Notes: generated by a model from the letters alone, not told the origin. Positions 1 through 7,197 are shown, numbered from the stretch's first letter. The stretch is 11,913 nt of DNA from Candidatus Latescibacterota bacterium (GCA_030746455.1 JASLMQ010000539.1:1-11913), one strand, 5' to 3'. Numbers and translations are program-made.

Positions 1-1212
1 CATCACGCCCTCTGCAAGGACGTCGCCGAGGCCCTCGCGGCGGGCGATCATGTCGAGCAGCCTGAGCGCCGCTTCCTGGTTGCCGAAGCTGAGCTCGAGT
101 CCGCCGGTGTCTTCCACCGTGAGGATGCCTTCTTCGTAGCACTCCATGGCAAAGGCGATGGCGGCTCCCGTCGAGATCGAGTCCAGGACGTACTGGGCCA
201 GCATCTTGTTGGCCTTGGCGATGTGGTGTAGGTCGCCGATGCCCTGGAGGGACCCGACGGCAGCGATGGTCTCGTACTCCGGGCCGCCGTACTCGGCCTT
301 CACGTCGGTGCCCTCGATCTCCACCTCGCGCTTGCACGCCACGGCGCACGCGAAGCAGGTGCCCCGATTCGCCAGGATGGTGTCGCGCATCACCTGGCCC
401 GTGATCTCCGATGCCTTCTCGAAGGAGCCCTCCCGAAAGTTGCGCGTGGGGAGGATGCCGTCGGCGTCGAGGGCGCCCACGCCGCGCGAGGTCCCCATGT
501 CGTGCAGCCCATCGGCGGCCTGGTTGTAGGTCTTGCGCCACCAGTCGAGTACCCCGGTGAAGCCCTCCCTCGATGCGGATTCGATGCGGCCCTTGCCCCG
601 GCAAGCGATGGCCTTGAGCTTCTTGGACCCCATAACCGCACCGAGGCCGCTCCGGCCGTGGAAATGGCGCTGCTGGTTGACCAGGGCCGCGTATCGGACG
701 CCGTTCTCGCCGGCGATCCCCGTCTGCAAGACCCGGACTCTGGAATCGCCGATCTCCTCCTCGAGTCCGTGCTGGACCTCGTCGGCCAGCTTGCCCCAGT
801 ACTCCGAGGCGTCCCGGATCTCACATGCACCGTCGTGCACAAAGAGGTAGACGGGTGAATCGGCAGCCCCCTCGACGATGATGCCGTCGAAGCCGGCCGT
901 CTTGAGCTCCGGACCCCAGTAGCCGCCCGCCTCGGACTCCCCGAAGGTGCCGGTGAGCGGGGACTTGGCGGCAGCCGTGTAGCGATTGGCGCCGGACAGG
1001 GGCATGCCGTTGATGACGCTGGTCATGAGAATCAGCTTGTTCTCCGGGCCGAGGGGGTCGACCCCGGGCGCGAGCTCCTTGAGGAGGTAATAGCAGGCGA
1101 GCCCCCCTCCGCCCAGGTAGCGACGGTAGATCGCCTCGCCGGGCTCCTCGACGGAGACCTCGCGACTCGTCAGATCGACTCTCAGGATCTTGCCGGTGTA
1201 TCCGTGCGGCAT
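1..1212 (-). CDS. Aldehyde:ferredoxin oxidoreductase (tungsten/molybdopterin), N-terminal 404 residues, truncated by the window edge
   Basis: Family members oxidise aldehydes to carboxylates in the cytoplasm and pass electrons to ferredoxin, using a tungsten or molybdenum bis-pterin centre and a [4Fe-4S] cluster. The frame is open from ATG at 1212 to base 1. The N-terminus (GYTGKILRVDLTSREV) and the segment PLTGTFGESEAGGYWGPELK (residues 85-104) are typical of the AOR N-terminal domain. The pterin-binding stretch AGEN (167-170) to GRSGLGAVMGSKKLKAI (186-202) follows. Cluster ligands are C286-x2-C289-x3-C293, then GGPEYET near 309-315, a conserved acidic motif. The fourth cluster cysteine and the C-terminal domain lie outside the window (full length is about 600). 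An AAGGAGGA ribosome binding site at 1217-1224 supports the start. The family is certain. The substrate, and W versus Mo, cannot be told from this part. Confidence 0.95.
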   Translation of the reverse strand, partial: MPHGYTGKILRVDLTSREVSVEEPGEAIYRRYLGGGGLACYYLLKELAPGVDPLGPENKLILMTSVINGMPLSGANRYTAAAKSPLTGTFGESEAGGYWGPELKTAGFDGIIVEGAADSPVYLFVHDGACEIRDASEYWGKLADEVQHGLEEEIGDSRVRVLQTGIAGENGVRYAALVNQQRHFHGRSGLGAVMGSKKLKAIACRGKGRIESASREGFTGVLDWWRKTYNQAADGLHDMGTSRGVGALDADGILPTRNFREGSFEKASEITGQVMRDTILANRGTCFACAVACKREVEIEGTDVKAEYGGPEYETIAAVGSLQGIGDLHHIAKANKMLAQYVLDSISTGAAIAFAMECYEEGILTVEDTGGLELSFGNQEAALRLLDMIARREGLGDVLAEGVM

Positions 1213-1256
1213 ATCATCCTCCTTCACGATGTATCACAGAGCAGAGGTCCATACGG

Positions 1257-1305
1257 GGCTGTCGGCAGCCATCGTCGGGATTCCAGGACCGGAGAGACGG
1301 TCCTG
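1257..1305 (-). promoter_or_regulatory. Two hairpins in the AOR leader
   Basis: A perfect 8-bp inverted repeat, CAGGACCG at 1284-1291 and CGGTCCTG at 1298-1305 with a 6-nt loop, lies 72 bases upstream of the AOR start. A second, shorter hairpin lies closer to the gene (GGCTG 1257-1261, CAGCC 1266-1270). Both would fall inside the transcript if it starts near 1318-1320. This could be a structured leader or an operator. Molybdenum and tungsten enzyme genes are sometimes controlled by Moco/Tuco riboswitches, but I cannot show that this is one. Confidence 0.4.
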
Positions 1306-1324
1306 CCCTGCAGCGGCGCGGATT

Positions 1325-1353
1325 AAGATGACCCAGGATGGCCGCGATGTCAA
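1325..1353 (-). promoter_or_regulatory. Candidate promoter of the AOR gene
   Basis: On the minus strand a perfect -35 box TTGACA (1353-1348) is followed after 17 bases by CATCTT (1330-1325), a poor -10 match. A better -10 candidate, CTTAAT (1327-1322), would need a 20-base spacer. The position, about 110 bases upstream of the AOR start, is reasonable. Confidence 0.3.
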
Positions 1354-1477
1354 CCCGGAAATGGGACATATTCGCCCTGATCCGAGCGTTCCCTTCCCGA
1401 GGAGCAGGGCAGAGGGCGAGTCCGCTCCGGGGGTGGGGGCCGATCTATGTTTCGGCACGACGGGCCGGGGATTTTCC

Positions 1478-1506
1478 TTGACATCGAGGCGTGCCGGATG
1501 CATCAA
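1478..1506 (+). promoter_or_regulatory. Candidate promoter of ctaA-ctaB
   Basis: TTGACA at 1478-1483 is followed after 17 bases by CATCAA (1501-1506), a weak -10. The element resembles the divergent one at 1325-1353: both read TTGACATCG, then one variable base, then GG, and both have CATC 17 bases after TTGACA. Transcription from here would give a leader of about 160 bases before ctaA. The rest of 1213-1674 shows no convincing gene. Confidence 0.3.
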
Positions 1507-1674
1507 TACACCCCGCTAAATCGAGACCTAGCGGACGGGGAACGCGTCTACGGGAACTCGACGTCATTCGCTCTCAATCCGCACTGGAGTAGATCGCCGG
1601 CGAGGTGCCGCCACCGCAAGATCGCCAAGCACATGCTCGCCGTTGCCCTCCCCTAGTGACGAGGTGATCGTCAG

Positions 1675-2655
1675 ATGGAATCCGCACTAACGAGGACGTC
1701 GGTATGGCTTCACCGGTACGCGATCTTCACGGCCGGGGCCACCCTGCTGTTGATCCTGGCCGGTGGGCTGGTCACCAGTACCGGTTCCGGGCTCGCGGTG
1801 CCCGACTGGCCCTTGGCGTTCGGTATGGTGTTTCCTCCCATGGTGGGCGGGGTCCTCTTTGAGCACGGGCATCGGATGATCGCCACTTTCGTGGGCATGC
1901 TCACCGTTGTGCTGGCGGTCTGGATCTGGAAGTCGGAGGGCCGAAGGTGGCTTCGCTACCTCGGTCTCGCGGCGCTGGCCGCCGTTGTGGTCCAGGGGCT
2001 TCTCGGCGGAATCACGGTGCTCTACCTGCTTCCCACCGCCGTTTCGGTAACGCACGCATGCCTGGCCCAGATCTTCTTCTGCCTGACCGTGTCGATCGCC
2101 CTCTTCACGTCTCGGGGGTGGCAGGATCCCGCTTCACTTGTTGAAGACGGCGGCAGCGTCCCCCTCAGAGGGCTCACGATCCTCGCGTCGGCCACGGTCT
2201 TCCTTCAGCTTTTGCTGGGCGCGATCATGCGGCATATGGGCGCAGGGCTTGCCATTCCCGATTTCCCTCTCAGCTTCGGGCACATCTTTCCGCCACTGGA
2301 CGGCCTCCCCCTGGGACCGGAAGAGGGAGCTCTTGTGACGCGCAGCCAGGTTCTCGTGCACTTCGCGCACCGGTCCTGGTCGGTCATCGTGCTGGCGGCG
2401 ATCGTCTGGGTGGTCTCCCAGATCTCTCGCAGGCACCCGGGTCGGCGGACGGTGGCTGGTCCCGCGCGCCTTCTGCTGGGCCTGGTGATTGCGCAGGTGG
2501 CCGTGGGGGCCCACGTCATCTGGTCCGGGAAGGCGGTCGTGGTGACGACGGTTCATGTCGCCACCGGCGCATCGATTCTGGCGACGAGTGTGGTGCTGTG
2601 CCTTCAGACATGGCGTCTCCTCGTTCCCCCATCGCTCGGCGGTGACGGCCGATGA
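1675..2655 (+). CDS. ctaA: Haem A synthase (CtaA/COX15 family)
   Basis: This integral membrane monooxygenase oxidises the C8 methyl of haem O to a formyl group, giving haem A for aa3-type oxidases. The 326-residue protein has about eight membrane segments in two homologous halves. The duplication is visible in TGSGLAVPDWPLAFG (36-50) against MGAGLAIPDFPLSFG (188-202). Expected haem-ligand histidines are present: H64/H66 in FEHGHR, H127 in SVTHA, H229/H232 in HFAHRSW, and H294 in TTVHVATG. The catalytic-type glutamate E63 precedes H64. The paired extracytoplasmic cysteines of Bacillus CtaA are absent, as in the cysteine-free class. GAGGTG at 1661-1666 lies 8 bases before the ATG and fixes the start. 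The stop overlaps the ctaB start. The product serves the oxidase encoded convergently in this window. Confidence 0.95.
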   Translation: MESALTRTSVWLHRYAIFTAGATLLLILAGGLVTSTGSGLAVPDWPLAFGMVFPPMVGGVLFEHGHRMIATFVGMLTVVLAVWIWKSEGRRWLRYLGLAALAAVVVQGLLGGITVLYLLPTAVSVTHACLAQIFFCLTVSIALFTSRGWQDPASLVEDGGSVPLRGLTILASATVFLQLLLGAIMRHMGAGLAIPDFPLSFGHIFPPLDGLPLGPEEGALVTRSQVLVHFAHRSWSVIVLAAIVWVVSQISRRHPGRRTVAGPARLLLGLVIAQVAVGAHVIWSGKAVVVTTVHVATGASILATSVVLCLQTWRLLVPPSLGGDGR

Positions 2656-3560
2656 AGCCAGATGCTGGTATGGTGAGCCAGTGGCCGGCGGTGATTCGCT
2701 CCCGGGTGCTGGATTACGTCTCGCTGATGAAGCCCGGCATCACGGTCTTCGTGGCGCTCAGCAGCGCCGCGGGCTTCATTCTGGGTTCGTCCGAGATCGG
2801 GCTCGATCCCTTCCTGCTATGCGACGTCGCACTGGCCACGGTGGCGGTTGCGGCCGGCGCGATCGTACTGAACCAGTATGTCGAGCGCGATCTCGATGCG
2901 AAGATGGCGCGGACGGCCAACCGGCCGATTCCATCTGGACGGCTGGATCCCGCGGAGGCCTACGGGATCGGGGTGCTGCTCTCGGCTCTGGGCGTCACCT
3001 ACTTCCTCGTGCGGCTCAACTGGCTTGCAGGCCTTCTGGCGGCCCTGGCCTGGGGCATCTATCTGTTCCTCTACACGCCGCTGAAGCGGAAGTCTTCCCT
3101 CCACACGACCCTGGGTGCCGTGGCCGGAGCCCTGCCTCCCGTGGGGGGATGGGCTGCGGCGCGAGGGGAATTCGCACCCGAGGCGTGGGTGTTGTTTCTG
3201 ATCGCGTTCTTCTGGCAGTATCCCCATTTCCTGACCATTGCGTGGATCCACAGGGAGGATCTCCCCCGTGAATCCTATTGTTGGCCGGCTGTACAGGATG
3301 CGGATGGGCCCCGCCTGCCTCGACAGGTCGTCCTCTGGACCCTTGCGCTTCTTGCAGGCAGCCTCCTGCCTGTCGCACTTGGCATGAGTGGATATGTCTA
3401 CCTCGTGGTCGCGTTTCTGCTGGGATCCTGTCTGCTCGCCCTGGGCCTGTCCTTCACCAGACAACGGACACAGGCCAATGCCCGGCGCCTTCTTTGGGCC
3501 AGTCTGTTCTATCTGCCCTTGCTCTGGACCGCGATGGTCCTGGGGGAGGTGACCCTTTGA
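2652..3560 (+). CDS. ctaB: Protohaem IX farnesyltransferase (haem O synthase, CtaB/COX10)
   Basis: This UbiA-family membrane prenyltransferase adds a farnesyl group to haem B, giving haem O for CtaA. The 302-residue protein has about eight to nine membrane segments. The first prenyl-diphosphate/Mg motif is N74-QYVERD-L-D82-AKMARTANRP, with E78 where E. coli CyoE has Asp and with D80 and D82 kept. The haem O synthase signature YTPLKRKSSLHTTLGAVAGA (141-160) and PPVGGW (162-167) follow. The second acidic region is WQYPHF (188-193) with RED (201-203). The ATG at 2652 overlaps the ctaA TGA in an ATGA, which indicates translational coupling. A second in-frame ATG at residue 7 is possible, but the overlap favours the first. 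The length is normal. Confidence 0.95.
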   Translation: MKPDAGMVSQWPAVIRSRVLDYVSLMKPGITVFVALSSAAGFILGSSEIGLDPFLLCDVALATVAVAAGAIVLNQYVERDLDAKMARTANRPIPSGRLDPAEAYGIGVLLSALGVTYFLVRLNWLAGLLAALAWGIYLFLYTPLKRKSSLHTTLGAVAGALPPVGGWAAARGEFAPEAWVLFLIAFFWQYPHFLTIAWIHREDLPRESYCWPAVQDADGPRLPRQVVLWTLALLAGSLLPVALGMSGYVYLVVAFLLGSCLLALGLSFTRQRTQANARRLLWASLFYLPLLWTAMVLGEVTL

Positions 3561-3701
3561 ACGACCCAATGCCCTTCTAGTCGTCGAGGCGACCGAAGAC
3601 CCGCCCTTGTAGACATCGATTGTGCCACGGCGTTTGTATTCGTTCTCGAACCGAGTGGTATGTCCCGGACCGTGAGGCCCTTTGTCCAGACCAGGACGCA
3701 A

Positions 3702-3740
3702 CGGTGTTCACGGACTAAAAAACGAACATCGGACCCTTTT
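3702..3740 (+). terminator. Candidate terminator in the ctaB / oxidase-operon convergent gap
   Basis: An 8-pair stem including one G-U, CGGTGTTC (3702-3709) with GAACATCG (3724-3731), has a long 14-nt loop. A TTTT at 3737-3740 and a T-rich stretch follow. It sits about 140 bases past the ctaB stop in an unusually AT-rich spot. The stem is not GC-rich and the loop is long, so this is only a candidate. The remainder of 3561-3788 holds no gene that I can support. Confidence 0.3.
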
Positions 3741-3788
3741 ATCTCTTAATATGTCAAGAAGTAACCCTCAATCCAGCGAAATTCTTCC

Positions 3789-4196
3789 TTACCCTGAGAT
3801 CGTTCCCAGAGTTGGGCCGCCTGCGCCTTGTCCAGTCCTCTCACTCACGTTCACGCCCGCTTTGTCCCACCGGAGACCAGCCGAGAGGTCCGCCTGTGGC
3901 CGCTTGGGTCCGCACGATCCTTGGCCGGAACGGCCTGTGGACTCGACCGTCGACCTCTGCAGTGCGCCTCGGCGACGCGCTCGCCAGATCCAGAACAGGG
4001 CCACACTTGCGATCCAGACAAGCACCGCACCGACAACGGCCAGAAGGATCAGGATGCCCGCCTTCGCCCCCTGCGTAGCGGCGGAACCGGGGTCGCCGAA
4101 GCAGACGGCACACCCCAACGCCGGCCGTGAACTGGAAAGGATCGCGGCCCAGGCCAGAAGGGCCGAAGAGAGGTAGCGACAACCCGAGGCCTTCAT
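3789..4196 (-). CDS. Small single-span membrane protein with a CAVCFGDP motif, unknown function, last gene of the oxidase operon
   Basis: I know no named function. The 135-residue protein starts with a signal-like hydrophobic segment (residues about 8-28). A CxxC motif, C29-AV-C32-FGDP, follows at the predicted outer face, then a membrane helix (about 45-72) closed by RARRR. The last 55 residues are hydrophilic and rich in Gly, Ser and Arg, without recognisable structure. The ATG at 4194-4196 overlaps the stop of the preceding 68-residue gene, so the two are probably translated together. A longer reading from 4412 is unlikely because it would run through that gene and lose the N-terminal signal. 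Position and the exposed CxxC suggest a role in assembly or copper handling for the oxidase, but that is inference only. Confidence 0.75.
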   Translation of the reverse strand: MKASGCRYLSSALLAWAAILSSSRPALGCAVCFGDPGSAATQGAKAGILILLAVVGAVLVWIASVALFWIWRARRRGALQRSTVESTGRSGQGSCGPKRPQADLSAGLRWDKAGVNVSERTGQGAGGPTLGTISG

Positions 4197-4399
4197 AGGT
4201 AGCTCACGCCCCTGAGTTTGCGCAGAATCCAGGCCCCATACGATACCAACACCGCGCTCCCCACGAACGCCCCCACGCCCAGGGCCAGGTCTGCGCCGTC
4301 CCCGGAATGCAGATAGAGGCGCAGGCTCCAGAACCCGAAACCGACGGACAGGAGCGTCGAGATGCCCACGAAAAAGATGTGAAACGCCTTGAGGGACAT
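4193..4399 (-). CDS. Small two-helix membrane protein of the oxidase operon, unknown function
   Basis: The 68-residue protein is almost entirely two hydrophobic helices (about 4-26 and 37-59), separated by a short loop with HSGDGAD and ending in RKLRGVSYL. By the positive-inside rule the C-terminus, and hence both ends, should be cytoplasmic. GGGGGA upstream of the ATG at 4399 is a plausible ribosome binding site. The gene begins 19 bases after the stop of subunit IV and its own stop overlaps the next start. Hydrophobic composition, tight spacing and coupling argue for a real gene and for a small accessory or assembly subunit of the oxidase. I recognise no named family. Confidence 0.75.
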   Translation of the reverse strand: MSLKAFHIFFVGISTLLSVGFGFWSLRLYLHSGDGADLALGVGAFVGSAVLVSYGAWILRKLRGVSYL

Positions 4400-4418
4400 C
4401 GTTATCCCCCACCAGGTT

Positions 4419-4715
4419 CTATGCCGACTCGATCTCGGTGAAGATGGGAAGCAGAATCAGAGCGCCGAACACCACCACGGTGACGATCAACAGCCCATAG
4501 ATGACTCGTTTCTCCGAGATCAGGTGCATGAAGTACCCAGCCACCAGCGACCCCTTCACCGTTGCGATGGCCAGAGCGACCAGCACGGCGAGCCCGGCGG
4601 ACAGGTGGAGATAGGAGACCGCCACCGTCAGCACCGTCAATGCGGCGAGTGCGACGAAGACCGTCAGATACACCCTGACGTGCTTGCTGACTTCCGCGGC
4701 GCTTGCTGTGCTCAT
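4419..4715 (-). CDS. ctaF: Cytochrome c oxidase subunit IV, prokaryotic COX4_pro type
   Basis: This 98-residue protein with three membrane segments (about 14-35, 39-62, 69-90) matches the bacterial subunit IV family, related to CyoD of bo3 oxidases. These subunits stabilise the binuclear centre during assembly and are not catalytic. The diagnostic centre is ALAIATVKGSLVAGYFMHL (47-65), whose FMHL with a preceding lysine is typical of the family, followed by SEKR at the membrane edge. AGGGGG at 4726-4721 lies 5 bases before the ATG at 4715. The gene follows subunit III after a gap of only 9 bases and precedes the two small membrane proteins. Length and topology are normal. Confidence 0.92.
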   Translation of the reverse strand: MSTASAAEVSKHVRVYLTVFVALAALTVLTVAVSYLHLSAGLAVLVALAIATVKGSLVAGYFMHLISEKRVIYGLLIVTVVVFGALILLPIFTEIESA

Positions 4716-4724
4716 TGAGGCCCC

Positions 4725-5321
4725 CTACAGGAGATAGAGAGTTGGAAAGAGGAAGATCCAGACCAGATCCACGAAGTGCCAGTAGAGCCCGGCGCACTCG
4801 ACCCGGTTGGTCAGCCGCTCGGGCTCCGTGCTCCACATGGCGCTTCCTGGAAAGAGCAGGTATAGAATCACCAGCACGCCGCCCAGTACGTGGAGGCCGT
4901 GGAGGCCGGTCAGGGTGAAATAGATCGCATAGAATGTGCTGGTAGACGGAAATATCTGGTGTTCGAATTTTTCCCCGTACTCGTAGAACTTGATCGCCAG
5001 GAAGACGAGGGCCAGGAGGACCGTGCCTCCCAGGTAGAGGCGATATCTGCCGAAACGCTGCATCTTGAGAGACGCCCAGGACATCACCATCGTCATGCTG
5101 GAGGCGATCAGCACGAGGGTGTTCAGGGTCGCCAGTGGGACGTTCAGTTCCTTCGAGCCGAGGGGCCAGGCCTCAGCGCCCACCCGCAGGAGCACGTACG
5201 ACGAGAAGAGCGCTCCGAACAGCATCACCTCCGAAGCTAGAAACAGCCAGGTCCCGAATTTCGCATTGTAGATTCCGGTCACAGGATGCGGTTTGACGAT
5301 GTACGGGATTTCGGCAGACAC
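4725..5321 (-). CDS. ctaE: Cytochrome c oxidase subunit III
   Basis: Subunit III of A-family oxidases binds no metal but supports proton uptake at the D-channel and stability of the active site. The 198-residue form has five main helices, the short bacterial version. Family marks are WLFLASEVMLFGALFSSYV (25-43) with the conserved E31, KFYEYGEKFEH (111-121), TGLHGLHV (138-145), and the C-terminal YWHFVDLVWIFLFPTLYL (180-197). I chose GTG at 5319-5321 because AGGGGG (5336-5331) lies 9 bases upstream. A GTG at 5327 is only 3 bases from that site. An upstream in-frame ATG at 5519 would overlap the subunit I gene by more than 130 bases and encode unrelated sequence. The start is less certain than the family. 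Confidence 0.93.
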   Translation of the reverse strand: MSAEIPYIVKPHPVTGIYNAKFGTWLFLASEVMLFGALFSSYVLLRVGAEAWPLGSKELNVPLATLNTLVLIASSMTMVMSWASLKMQRFGRYRLYLGGTVLLALVFLAIKFYEYGEKFEHQIFPSTSTFYAIYFTLTGLHGLHVLGGVLVILYLLFPGSAMWSTEPERLTNRVECAGLYWHFVDLVWIFLFPTLYLL

Positions 5322-5382
5322 CTTCACTGTCCCCCTGACACAATGTGTGAACCGACCCCGGGCGGATGCAGCCGCCCATCCC

Positions 5383-7197
5383 TCAGTCGGCGAGCTGCCT
5401 CTCTGGAGCGACGGGCCCATCCTCCGGCAGGTGTTGTGGCCAGTAGTCCGTCGGCCTTCCGGGCACGCTGTACTCGTAGGGCCCCCGGTAGACGCGGGGC
5501 GGTGTGGGAAAATTTCCATGGGGCGGCGGCGTGGACGTGGCCCACTCGAGGGTCGTGGCCTCCCACGGGTTGTCCGACGTTGCCTTCTCGCCCTTCCGAA
5601 TACTCAGGAAAAAGTTGACAATGAACGGAATCTGTGCGAGGGCCAACAGCCACGCGCCCCAGGAACTCACCTCCGTGAGCCCCTGGACCTCCGCCCCGAA
5701 GGCGTACTGGGTCTGGTCGTAGAGCCTCCTTGAGACCCCCGCCATTCCGATGAAGAACATCGGCATAAAGACGACATTCATGAAGGTCAGTGACAGCCAG
5801 AAGTGGAGCTTCCCCAACCACACGCTCATCGTCCTCCCCGTCACCTTTGGGAACCAGTGGTAGATCCCTGCGAACAAGGCGAAGATCGTGCCGGGGGCCA
5901 CCACGTAATGGAAGTGTCCGATCACATAATAGGTGTCGTGCAGGTGCAGGTCGGAAGCGGTCAGCCCCAGAGGCAATCCCGTTAGCCCCCCGATGGCAAA
6001 CATTGGGATGAACGCCAGGGCAAAGAGCATTGGCACCGTGAACCGGATAGAACCCCCGTGGAGGCTGAGCGCCAAAGCCGTCAAGACGATCACGGAAGGG
6101 ATGGAGATGATCATCGTCGTGGCCTGGAAGAAGGCGCTCAAGGTCGTCCCCATCCCGGTCATGAACATATGGTGCGCCCAGACGATGAAGGACATGAAAC
6201 CCAAGAAGAGGATCGAGTACACCATCGCCCGGTATCCCCACAGAGGCTTGCGGGTGTTGTTGGCGATCACCTCGGCCACGATCCCCATTGCCGGCAGAAT
6301 CAGCACGTAGACTTCGGGGTGCGCCAGGAACCAGAACAGGTGCTGCCAGAGCAGGGGGTTCCCCCCTCCGCTCACGTGGAGCACTTCTCCCGTCACCACG
6401 AGCCCGCTGGGCAGGAAGAAGCTTGTGCCCGCCACCCGGTCCATCAGTTGCAGCACGCCGGCGGCCTCCAGCGGAGGAAACGCCAGAAGCAGCAGGAAGG
6501 CCGTCACGAACTGTGTCCAGACGAAGAACGGCAGCCTGAAAAAGGAAAGTCCTTCGACCCTTAGCTGCACCGTCGTCACGATGAAGTTGATCGACCCCAA
6601 AAGCGACGACGTGATCAGCAGGACCATGCCCAGAAGCCAGATAGTCTGGCCCACTGGTGCAATGTCGGCGAGCGGGGGGTACGAGGTCCACCCGGACTGG
6701 GCCGCCCCGCCGGGAACAAAGAAGCTGACGAACATGACCAGGCCGCCCAGAAAATAGACCCAATAGCTCGCCATGTTGATCCTGGGAAACGCCATGTCCG
6801 ACGCCCCGATCTGCAGGGGCAACACATAGTTTCCGAATCCCCCCACCGCCAGCGGCACCACGCCAAGAAAGACCATGATGGTCCCGTGCATCGCCCCTAG
6901 CTGGTTGTAGAACTCGGGGACCATCGCCCCTTCGGGCATGTTGGCCTCTCCGAAAAGCCTGCCGAGAATCGGGAGCGGCTGGCCGGGGTAGGCGAGCTGC
7001 CACCGCATCAGCATCACCAGGCCGAATCCAAAGAGGAGGAACAGCAAGCCGGTCACGGCGTACTGGATCCCGATGACCTTGTGGTCTGTGGAAAAGACGT
7101 ATCCTCGCCAGAACCCCAGCTCATCGTGATGCTGCCCTTCCGGCCCTCCGGACCCATCACCTGTACCGTGGTTCTTCCTTTCAGGGTCTTCGCCCAT
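5383..7197 (-). CDS. ctaD: Cytochrome c oxidase subunit I (A-family haem-copper oxidase) lacking the K-channel lysine
   Basis: This is the catalytic subunit that reduces O2 to water at haem a3-CuB and pumps protons. It has 604 residues and twelve helices. H104 and H430 bind low-spin haem a and H428 binds haem a3. CuB ligands are H293, H342 and H343, with Y297 as the cross-linking tyrosine in HPEVY. E295 in that motif places it in the A1 subclass. D-channel residues D134, N123 and N141 are kept, while Q211 replaces the usual Asn. H420, D421, R490 and R491 are also kept. From helix VI onward, numbering is offset +9 from Rhodobacter sphaeroides without gaps, which puts V371 at the K-channel lysine (K362). 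The C-terminal tail NPWEATTLEWATSTPPPH is typical. GGGGAG 8 bases before the ATG supports the start. Confidence 0.97.
   Translation of the reverse strand: MGEDPERKNHGTGDGSGGPEGQHHDELGFWRGYVFSTDHKVIGIQYAVTGLLFLLFGFGLVMLMRWQLAYPGQPLPILGRLFGEANMPEGAMVPEFYNQLGAMHGTIMVFLGVVPLAVGGFGNYVLPLQIGASDMAFPRINMASYWVYFLGGLVMFVSFFVPGGAAQSGWTSYPPLADIAPVGQTIWLLGMVLLITSSLLGSINFIVTTVQLRVEGLSFFRLPFFVWTQFVTAFLLLLAFPPLEAAGVLQLMDRVAGTSFFLPSGLVVTGEVLHVSGGGNPLLWQHLFWFLAHPEVYVLILPAMGIVAEVIANNTRKPLWGYRAMVYSILFLGFMSFIVWAHHMFMTGMGTTLSAFFQATTMIISIPSVIVLTALALSLHGGSIRFTVPMLFALAFIPMFAIGGLTGLPLGLTASDLHLHDTYYVIGHFHYVVAPGTIFALFAGIYHWFPKVTGRTMSVWLGKLHFWLSLTFMNVVFMPMFFIGMAGVSRRLYDQTQYAFGAEVQGLTEVSSWGAWLLALAQIPFIVNFFLSIRKGEKATSDNPWEATTLEWATSTPPPHGNFPTPPRVYRGPYEYSVPGRPTDYWPQHLPEDGPVAPERQLAD

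Noticed and set aside
1447..1656. 69-codon open frame upstream of ctaA
   Set aside because: No family resemblance, no convincing ribosome binding site, and it covers the candidate ctaA promoter; in GC-rich DNA such frames arise by chance.
3735..3757. TTGACATATTAAG on the minus strand as an antisense promoter toward ctaB
   Set aside because: There is no -10 at suitable spacing and no gene downstream on that strand before AOR; its likeness to the TCTTGACATA at 8276 may be chance.
3682..4176. 164-codon plus-strand frame opposite the oxidase operon end
   Set aside because: It is rich in Pro, Arg and Ala and antisense to the signal-peptide and CxxC protein, whose operon context is much stronger.
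4725..5519. Longer subunit III starting at the ATG at 5519
   Set aside because: The extra 66 residues do not look like subunit III and overlap the subunit I C-terminus; a GTG with a good ribosome binding site lies at the expected place.
5383..7197. Reading subunit I as an NO reductase
   Set aside because: The cross-linking tyrosine Y297, all CuB histidines and the D-channel are present, which favours an O2 reductase; kept only as a question to test by phylogeny.
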